Source: Confluentibacter flavum (GTDB lineage Bacteria > Bacteroidota > Bacteroidia > Flavobacteriales > Flavobacteriaceae). From it: DNA of 35,717 nt. The position numbers were made by a program, and so were the translations under genes. Location of the stretch: contig NZ_PJEO01000026.1 in assembly GCF_002843175.1 (NCBI RefSeq), forward strand, positions 1-35,717, in the 5' to 3' direction. This document shows, piece after piece, positions 29,551-35,717 of the stretch (position 1 is the stretch's first letter; each line of letters opens with the position of its first letter). The notes under the pieces were generated by a model. It was not told the origin of the DNA. It was given only the letters and a program-made list of their open reading frames with translations, and searched no databases.

Positions 29551-32500
29551 ATGAAAACAAAGTTTAGTGGAATTCTAACGCTACTACTAGCGTTTGTCGT
29601 GCAACTAACGTTTGCGCAAGAAAAGACAGTCTCGGGTATAATTTCAGATGATTCTGGTTTGCCACTTCCTGGAGCAACTGTTATAGTAAAAGGTACTACT
29701 ACGGGTACTTCCTCAGATTTCGATGGTAATTTTTCAATTAGAGTTAACCAAGGTGCTACTTTGGTATTTAGCTTTGTTGGTTATATTACCAAAGAGGTTG
29801 TCGTAGGGGCTTCAAATTCGATTAATGTAACACTTAGTGAAGATTCGGCTGTCTTAGAAGAAGTTGTAATAACTGCTTTTGGTACTGGCGATAGAAACGC
29901 AAGGGAAACGGTTTATGCTAACCAAACAGTAAATTCTGAAGACTTATTATCTACTCCGAGTAAAAACGCCTTAGAAGCATTAAGAGGTAAAACAGCAGGT
30001 GTAAGATTATCTACTGGCTCGGGTTCAGTAGGGGCTTCAACAAGAATTGTATTAAGGGGTGAAGGTTCGCTTACTGGAAATAACAATGCCCTAATTGTTG
30101 TTGATGGAATTGCGATCGATAACTCTTCCACAAGAGGTGGAGATGGAGCTTCCACAACTGGGTATTCAGATTTTGGAAATAGATTCAATGATATAAATCC
30201 TGATGATATCGAATCGGTTACAATACTTAAAGGTCCTTCAGCAACTTCGCTATATGGCTCACGTGGTGCATCAGGGGTTGTCTTGATAACAACCAAATCT
30301 GGAAAAAAAGGTGAAAAATTAAGAATTAATTACACCAGTTCCACTTCAATGGAAACTGCCATTATTAATTTACAACGTCAAAGTAAATTTGGACAAGGGT
30401 ACGATAATTTACACCTTGATTCTGGTGAGAACTGGTCTTGGGGACCTGCGCTAGATGGTGTGGATAGACCATGGACGAGCCCTATTGACTCTGATGGAGA
30501 TGGATCATTAGAAGCTTTGGTTAGACCTTATAGTGCAGTACGTAATCAATTACAAGATTTTTTTAATACTGGTTACACGAAAACAAATAGTGTCAATATT
30601 TCTGGAACTACTGATGGGTTTTCATACTTTGCATCCTACGGTAATACCAATCAAACAGGTATTCTAGATAACACCTATTATAAAAGGAATAACCTTTCTT
30701 TCAACGCTTCGGCAAAATTAAGCGATAGGTTACAATCTGATTTTAAAGTGAGTTATGCCAATGTTAGACAAAATACAGCACAAGAAGGATCTCGTGCGTT
30801 TGAAGGAAACAATGCCTATGCTATGGCCGTACAATCTCCAGTTAATATCCCATTTACTGAGTTGAGAGATTACCAAAGCCCATTTCATGGTATAAATGGT
30901 TATTGGGGTTCTTACTCTTCTGTAAACCCATACTATATCTTAAATGAATATGGAAATGAGGCTAATATCGATAACTTGCTTGCAAATGCATCGCTAACCT
31001 ATGAAATCATTAGTGGTTTATCATTAACAGGGCGTTTTGGAGGAAATATTGTAAGTACTCAAACTGAAGTGTGGACTCCAACATTTACCCCTGCGGAACA
31101 ATTGGTTTGGACTGATGATTTACAAATCGCAACCCGGAATTCAAAACATAGTTCATTAGGAGAGTATATAAATTATACCGACAGATTATTAAATCTAGAT
31201 GCAACCGTATTATTAAATTATACCAAGGAGTTAAATGAAGATTTTAAATTAAATGCTTCTGCAGGTTATAATTTCTTTCAAAGAGAAACCAAATCCTTAA
31301 CAGGTAGTTCAGTTGGTGGATTGGTTGTAGATGGTGTATATAATTTAGCAAATAGTGTACAAAATCCTCTTTCTAGCATGTATAAAAGCAAATATAGAAT
31401 TTATGGCCTTTTAGCAAATGCTTCTATTGGTTACAAAAATGCAGCATTTTTAGAATTCTCAGCAAGAAACGACTGGTCTTCCACACTTCCAACAGGAAAC
31501 AACTCCTTTTTATACGGTGCCGTTGGAGCTTCGGTTATATTTACAGATCTTCTAGATATTAAAAATGATGTTTTAAACTATGGTAAGATTAGGGGAAGCT
31601 ATGGTACCTCAGGTAAAGATGCTGGAATATATCAACTAAATTCATATTTTGTTGGAAACCCAGGAATTGTTGATTTGGGAGATTATGCACTATTCTTCCC
31701 GAAAAACGGAGTGCCCGGCTTTACAATTGGTAATAGCATTGGAAATCCTGGCCTAAAACCAGAACTTACAACGACTTATGAGGTTGGAGCAGATCTTGGT
31801 TTCTTTAATAACAAAGTAAACATTTCATATACTTATTATCATTCTAGCCATGAGGATCAAATAGTTACTATTAATTTACCTAGATCTACAGGTTATACAC
31901 AAACTATTAGTAATATTGGTGAGATGACCAATAAAGGACATGAGCTTACTTTAAGCCTCAAACCTCTTAATGGCGTTGTTGAAGACTTAAATTTTGAGCT
32001 ATTTGGAACATATACAAAAAACATAAATGAGGTTGTAAAAATTTCTGATGAGCAAGATGAATTAAATATAGGAACATTTGGATTTGCTGCCGGTACAACC
32101 ATTGATGTGGTAGCAAAGGAAGGTCTGCCTTTTGGAACTTATAAAGGTAATAATTATCAAACCAATGCCCAAGGACAAGTTATTGTTGATGCAAATACCG
32201 GTCTTCCTTTATATACCGCAGAGCGTCAGTTTCTAGGCAGTTACCAACCTGATTTTTTAATGAGTTTCGGTGCGAATGTCAATTATAAAGGTTTTGGGTT
32301 TAGGGTTTTAGTAGATATGAAAGAAGGAGGCTATTTTGCTTCTCAATCTAAATATATGACTGAATTTAATGGTACAGCTGTAAATACTACTATTTATAAT
32401 AGAGAGCCGTATATTTATCCAAACTCTGTAGCTGATAATGGTGATGGTACATTTTCTGAAAATACAGTGCAAATTACCGAACAAGATTTTTACACTAACT

Positions 32501-32784
32501 ATAATCCAGCAGATGCCACATTTTTAATTGATGCAAGTTATGTGAAGTTACGAGAGGTTGAACTAAGCTATACGTTACCAAAAAAGTTTTTGGAAAATAC
32601 TTTTATAACAAATGCTAGATTAGCAATTTATGGTAAAAACCTAAAGTTTTGGTTGCCTGATGAAAATAAATACGCTGATCCAGAAGTAAATGGCCCCGCA
32701 TTAACAGGCAATGCACAAGGTATTGAGACTACTCAAACACCTTCTTCTAGAAGCTTAGGACTTAACATACAATTGTCATTTTAA
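29551..32784 (+). CDS. SusC/RagA-family TonB-linked outer-membrane receptor
   Basis: A 1077-residue TonB-dependent transporter that should carry a bulky nutrient (glycan or peptide) through the outer membrane. I use the ATG at 29551 (MKTKFSGILTLLL), which begins a signal peptide ending FAQ near residue 23; the TTG 24 bp upstream is less likely. Next comes a carboxypeptidase-D-like regulatory domain (about 25-100: TVSGIISDDSGLPLPGATV and GTTTGTSSDFDGNFSI), then a TonB-box-like segment (EEVVITAFG), the plug domain (about 115-230, with ESVTILKGPSATSLYGSRGA) and the 22-strand barrel. No STN domain is present. It is followed 17 bp later by the SusD partner. Substrate cannot be told: no CAZyme or regulator is next to it. 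Confidence 0.95.
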   Translation: MKTKFSGILTLLLAFVVQLTFAQEKTVSGIISDDSGLPLPGATVIVKGTTTGTSSDFDGNFSIRVNQGATLVFSFVGYITKEVVVGASNSINVTLSEDSAVLEEVVITAFGTGDRNARETVYANQTVNSEDLLSTPSKNALEALRGKTAGVRLSTGSGSVGASTRIVLRGEGSLTGNNNALIVVDGIAIDNSSTRGGDGASTTGYSDFGNRFNDINPDDIESVTILKGPSATSLYGSRGASGVVLITTKSGKKGEKLRINYTSSTSMETAIINLQRQSKFGQGYDNLHLDSGENWSWGPALDGVDRPWTSPIDSDGDGSLEALVRPYSAVRNQLQDFFNTGYTKTNSVNISGTTDGFSYFASYGNTNQTGILDNTYYKRNNLSFNASAKLSDRLQSDFKVSYANVRQNTAQEGSRAFEGNNAYAMAVQSPVNIPFTELRDYQSPFHGINGYWGSYSSVNPYYILNEYGNEANIDNLLANASLTYEIISGLSLTGRFGGNIVSTQTEVWTPTFTPAEQLVWTDDLQIATRNSKHSSLGEYINYTDRLLNLDATVLLNYTKELNEDFKLNASAGYNFFQRETKSLTGSSVGGLVVDGVYNLANSVQNPLSSMYKSKYRIYGLLANASIGYKNAAFLEFSARNDWSSTLPTGNNSFLYGAVGASVIFTDLLDIKNDVLNYGKIRGSYGTSGKDAGIYQLNSYFVGNPGIVDLGDYALFFPKNGVPGFTIGNSIGNPGLKPELTTTYEVGADLGFFNNKVNISYTYYHSSHEDQIVTINLPRSTGYTQTISNIGEMTNKGHELTLSLKPLNGVVEDLNFELFGTYTKNINEVVKISDEQDELNIGTFGFAAGTTIDVVAKEGLPFGTYKGNNYQTNAQGQVIVDANTGLPLYTAERQFLGSYQPDFLMSFGANVNYKGFGFRVLVDMKEGGYFASQSKYMTEFNGTAVNTTIYNREPYIYPNSVADNGDGTFSENTVQITEQDFYTNYNPADATFLIDASYVKLREVELSYTLPKKFLENTFITNARLAIYGKNLKFWLPDENKYADPEVNGPALTGNAQGIETTQTPSSRSLGLNIQLSF

Positions 32785-32801
32785 TAAAAAAAATTAATAC
32801 A

Positions 32802-34259
32802 ATGAAGAAAAATATTAAAATAATTCTAATTCTATTATTAACTCTAAACTTTTCTTGTGAAGAGAGTTTAGAAGAACTTAATATAGACCCTAACACATTC
32901 CCATTAGCTGGTGACGCACAAGTATTGAGCTCTGCCATTGGATTTTTGGGATATATTGTTGAAACTGATTTAAACTACAGCGAATCATTTTTATGGAGTC
33001 AATACTACACTTGGGGTATTGGAGTTTCTATTGGAAATGATGAAAGGTATGTATCCTTAGGTGGTGATTTTGATGGCTATTGGCAACGTAGTTATGCCAA
33101 TTCCCTTGCAGATTTAAGTTATATTAACAAAAAAAGTGAATCCGCTGCCTATCGAGGAATCTCTAAAGTTTTAATAGCATATATATATCAAGGATTAGTA
33201 GATCATTTTGGAGATGTACCTTTTAGTGAAGCCGTTTCAGGAGCCATTGAAGATGGATCTGTTTTAGCGCCTAATTACGATTCGGCTACAACTATTTATC
33301 CTGCATTAGTTACTATGTTGGATGATGCATTAAGTGAATTGGATTTGGCAGAAGACGATCTAGTAGGAGATGATGATTTCATTTATAGTGGTGATATTAC
33401 TAAGTGGATAAAATTTGCCAATTCTTTGAAATTGAGACTACTTATGAGAACTTCCGAAGTTGATGCGCAAGCAAGTGCCGTACAAAGTCTAATAGCATCA
33501 GGTACGTTTATTGAAACAGTAGATGATATGCCATTTGTACCTTATTCTGGTGCATCGGGAGATCAAAACCCCATGTTTGCAAGAGCTGAATTTGGAGTAG
33601 GTATGTTTTATTTTGCAAGTAATGCCACATTGAATGTACTTAGCACTTTAGACGACCCTAGAGCTGAGGTATTATATACTAAAGCTACTACTGGAACTTT
33701 TGCGGGACAATTACGAGGCATTGATCAAGGAACCATTGATGACGAACCTTTTACGGCTCCGGCATCTGATTATAGTATGGCTTCTGAATACGCTTACGGC
33801 GAGGATAAACCAGTTATCTTAATGAGCCCATGGGAAGTTTGGTTTTTAAGAGCTGAGGCTGCTGCTAGATATGGAACAGCAGACGATGAATCAATGGCTT
33901 TTGAAACGGCCATAGATTTGAACTTTAGCTATATGGGATTAACCGATTCTGCAACTTATATTGGTACTTTGGGATACTCTAGTTCTGACCCTTTGAATGA
34001 TAAAATCGATTTGATTGCTGTGCAAAAATGGATATCTTTAAACGGAACTCAAGAAGATGAAGGCTGGATAGAAGCTAGACGCTTTGATAGACCTGCTAGC
34101 CGTATTTTTACTGATGGTATTTGGCAAACCCCACCATTATCTGTATTAGCAGATGGAACATTCCCTTCCTCATGGTTATATCCAGATACCGAAAGGAGTT
34201 TAAACCCAAATGCACCTGCGCAAAAAGCCAATACTGATGAAATATTTTGGGATAATTAA
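32802..34259 (+). CDS. SusD/RagB-like nutrient-binding lipoprotein (SusD-like type 2)
   Basis: A 485-residue lipoprotein that should sit as a lid on the SusC channel and bind the substrate. The signal peptide ends LNFSC with cysteine 19, followed by acidic residues (EESLEEL), in keeping with surface export signals in this phylum. The body has the SusD-like type 2 pattern: LNIDPNTFP at the N-terminus, a TPR-like helical segment around YRGISKVLIAYIYQGLVDHF and GDVPFSEA, KWIKFANSLKLRLLMR, and the C-terminal EDEGWIEARRFDRPAS followed by TERSLNPNAPAQKANTDE (given by key residues). It lies 17 bp after SusC and 11 bp before the next lipoprotein gene, so all are one operon. Confidence 0.93.
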   Translation: MKKNIKIILILLLTLNFSCEESLEELNIDPNTFPLAGDAQVLSSAIGFLGYIVETDLNYSESFLWSQYYTWGIGVSIGNDERYVSLGGDFDGYWQRSYANSLADLSYINKKSESAAYRGISKVLIAYIYQGLVDHFGDVPFSEAVSGAIEDGSVLAPNYDSATTIYPALVTMLDDALSELDLAEDDLVGDDDFIYSGDITKWIKFANSLKLRLLMRTSEVDAQASAVQSLIASGTFIETVDDMPFVPYSGASGDQNPMFARAEFGVGMFYFASNATLNVLSTLDDPRAEVLYTKATTGTFAGQLRGIDQGTIDDEPFTAPASDYSMASEYAYGEDKPVILMSPWEVWFLRAEAAARYGTADDESMAFETAIDLNFSYMGLTDSATYIGTLGYSSSDPLNDKIDLIAVQKWISLNGTQEDEGWIEARRFDRPASRIFTDGIWQTPPLSVLADGTFPSSWLYPDTERSLNPNAPAQKANTDEIFWDN

Positions 34260-34270
34260 AAAAAAAAGAC

Positions 34271-35023
34271 ATGAAAAATTTTAAATTAATATACATATTT
34301 TCAATCTTAGGATTGTTTTTGACGAGTTGTGACCCTAGTGTTGAATCACCGGGCGAAAGTGATGCATCATTTGTAACTTACTTACCTTTGATTACACTTG
34401 AAGGAGGTGATGTTACGCTTGATTGTGATGCAAGCACGTATACAGATCCTGGTGCCGTAGCTTCAGCTGGCGGAAATGAAATTGAATTATTCACATCGGT
34501 CAATGGCATTTATTTTGGTGGTAACACTGTAGATGGACCCGACACGTATTCAATTACGTATAGTGCCTTTAATGACGATGAGATACCTGCTGCAGGCTTT
34601 AGAACTGTAATTTGGCCCGCTTGTAATGGTGATTTAGTTAATAGTATAGCTGGTATGTATACCGCTAGCATTCTAAGAACAGCTACTTCAGGTGCAACAG
34701 TTAATTATACAACAAGGGCGTTTGGCCCATACTTTATTATTGATTTAGGTGGTGGAGTATACCAACTCTCTGATGCTATTGGTGGATTTTATGAGTATGG
34801 TTATGGATATGGCCCTGATTATGCCGCAACGGGTTTGACGGTTACTGCCAACAATATTGCTACTAATGATTTTACTCATGATGATGTTATAGGAGTCGGA
34901 GCATTCGGTGGCTCTCTAAATATGACTGATTTTTCTGTTAATCCGGTTACAAAAACTATTGAGTTCGCAACAGATTGGAGCTTCGGTTATGTATTTGAAG
35001 TAACATTAACCCAAGTGCAGTAA
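34271..35023 (+). CDS. Surface lipoprotein with Ig-like (DUF5011/DUF5012-type) region
   Basis: A 250-residue lipoprotein: signal peptide to FLTSC (cysteine 20), then DPSVESPGESD, an acidic start like a surface export signal. Residues about 38-115 resemble the Ig-like DUF5011 fold (LDCDASTYTDPGAVA, then DTYSITYSAFNDD). The C-terminal half has a Gly/Tyr-rich stretch, IGGFYEYGYGYGPDYAATG, like that of DUF5012-type proteins encoded next to SusC/SusD pairs; this family call is from memory of the pattern and needs a profile search. It lies 11 bp after the SusD gene and probably forms part of the same surface complex. The precise role is unknown. Confidence 0.75.
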   Translation: MKNFKLIYIFSILGLFLTSCDPSVESPGESDASFVTYLPLITLEGGDVTLDCDASTYTDPGAVASAGGNEIELFTSVNGIYFGGNTVDGPDTYSITYSAFNDDEIPAAGFRTVIWPACNGDLVNSIAGMYTASILRTATSGATVNYTTRAFGPYFIIDLGGGVYQLSDAIGGFYEYGYGYGPDYAATGLTVTANNIATNDFTHDDVIGVGAFGGSLNMTDFSVNPVTKTIEFATDWSFGYVFEVTLTQVQ

Positions 35024-35062
35024 TCCAAACAGATTTGAATTATTATCTAAAAAATTAAAAAA

Positions 35063-35563
35063 ATGAAACATAATATAATTTTAAAAAAGCTAAGCTTACT
35101 ATTGTTGAGTTTTGCCTTCGCAATTTCCTTTATAGGATGTGATCAAGTTGAATCAGTGCCTGATGAAAGTGATATCCTTATCAGTGAAGTTACAGGGACT
35201 TGGGTTGTAGATATAGTATGGGACGGTGATCCTGCTGGTACTAACACTATAAGCATTTATAATACCGCGGCTAATGACACTGGGTTTATGTGGTTAGATG
35301 ATCAAGAACACAGCTGGGGTTTAAAAGCAAAAGTGCCTTTAAATCTTGGAGCACTAACATTTGGTGGTGCAGATTTAGATGAACTCTATTATGGTGTAAC
35401 AGTAACTATCACTGAAGGTGTAATCGTTAAAAATGGCGCCACAACACCAAGCGGCGATGTTGTAGATAGCATTTATTTTAAAGCTGAATTTTCAGATATT
35501 CCAGGTGAAATTTGGGAATATTCTGGATACAAAAGCACAGCTAAAGTTGATGATTTACCTTAA
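35063..35563 (+). CDS. Lipoprotein resembling the lipid-binding putative hydrolase family (PF12888-like)
   Basis: A 166-residue lipoprotein: signal peptide to FIGC (cysteine 26), then DQVESVPDESD. The mature part is an all-beta domain with GTWVVDIVWDGDPAGT, ISIYNTAANDTGFMWLDDQ, ALTFGGADLDELYYGVTVTI and VVDSIYFKAEFSDIPGEIWE. This pattern (YNTAAND, WxDDQ, then GxxxDSIYFxxEFxDxPG) agrees with the family named lipid-binding putative hydrolase in Bacteroides. No catalytic residues can be named, so hydrolase activity is not implied. It is the last gene of the SusC operon, 39 bp after the previous one, and is followed by a terminator-type hairpin. Confidence 0.75.
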   Translation: MKHNIILKKLSLLLLSFAFAISFIGCDQVESVPDESDILISEVTGTWVVDIVWDGDPAGTNTISIYNTAANDTGFMWLDDQEHSWGLKAKVPLNLGALTFGGADLDELYYGVTVTITEGVIVKNGATTPSGDVVDSIYFKAEFSDIPGEIWEYSGYKSTAKVDDLP

Positions 35564-35627
35564 CTCATAAATTTTGACTAGTCCTAAAAAATCGATACAG
35601 GTTATTAGACAAAAATAGATTAATTAA

Positions 35628-35655
35628 ACAGCATCAAAAACGTTTTTGATGCTGT
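35628..35655 (+). terminator. Terminator of the SusC/SusD operon
   Basis: A perfect 28-bp palindrome: arms of 14 bp, ACAGCATCAAAAAC (35628-35641) and GTTTTTGATGCTGT (35642-35655), followed by ATTTAGTTTTAT. It lies 64 bp after the last lipoprotein gene. The T-run is broken, but the stem is strong. The remaining bases to the window end show no gene start. Confidence 0.7.
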
Positions 35656-35717
35656 ATTTAGTTTTATAGGTTTTCATTTTAAGTTTGTTTTGCTGGTGCA
35701 TTAGATTTGGAGTCAGC

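Overview
The window is a piece of a Bacteroidota chromosome, most likely from the family Flavobacteriaceae. The evidence is the low G+C content, the SusC/SusD outer-membrane pair, lipoproteins with acidic residues after the lipid-anchor cysteine, near absence of Shine-Dalgarno sites, promoters of the TTTG-N19-TAnnTTTG type, and the order of the ribosomal genes (fusA runs straight into rpsJ without tuf, secY into infA without adk or map, and rplQ is followed by carA, eno and gltA).

Layout. (1) 1-4578, accessory: a truncated FG-GAP/VCBS-repeat lipoprotein gene (minus strand, running off the left edge) is divergent from a large lipoprotein-type GH2 beta-galactosidase (plus). (2) 4842-9825, metabolic genes on the minus strand: an amidinotransferase/deiminase-fold hydrolase, gltA (citrate synthase), eno (enolase) and carA (small subunit of carbamoyl-phosphate synthetase). 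(3) 9997-27521, one almost unbroken minus-strand ribosomal supercluster that fuses the str, S10, spc and alpha operons: rpsL-rpsG-fusA-rpsJ-rplCDWB-rpsS-rplV-rpsC-rplP-rpmC-rpsQ-rplNXE-rpsN-rpsH-rplFR-rpsE-rpmD-rplO-secY-infA-rpmJ-rpsMK-rpsD-rpoA-rplQ. (4) 27701-29401, plus strand: an Omp85/BamA-type outer-membrane barrel, divergent from rpsL. (5) 29551-35563, plus strand: a four-gene operon of SusC receptor, SusD-like lipoprotein, an Ig-like/DUF5012-type lipoprotein and a lipid-binding-hydrolase-type (PF12888-like) lipoprotein, closed by a perfect 14-bp hairpin.

How the genes work together: the supercluster makes the ribosome, its early factors (IF-1, EF-G), the secretion channel SecY and RNA polymerase alpha. 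It is driven at least from a strong promoter before rpsL and probably again from one before rpsD. The SusC/D operon should build one TonB-dependent uptake complex with two accessory surface lipoproteins. No carbohydrate-active enzyme or regulator sits beside it, so its substrate is unknown. The beta-galactosidase and the FG-GAP lipoprotein form a separate accessory pair 25 kb away.

Most of the coding content is conventional. The less ordinary signals lie in the gaps of the ribosomal supercluster: a dense cluster of hairpins and a tandem repeat between rpsJ and rplC; two gaps (rpsM-rpsK and rpoA-rplQ) made of degenerate 7-nt-phased repeats facing inward; and a 17-bp inverted repeat overlapping a predicted promoter between rpsK and rpsD. 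No tRNA, rRNA, CRISPR array, insertion sequence or prophage gene was seen, and no gene-free stretch exceeds 300 bases.
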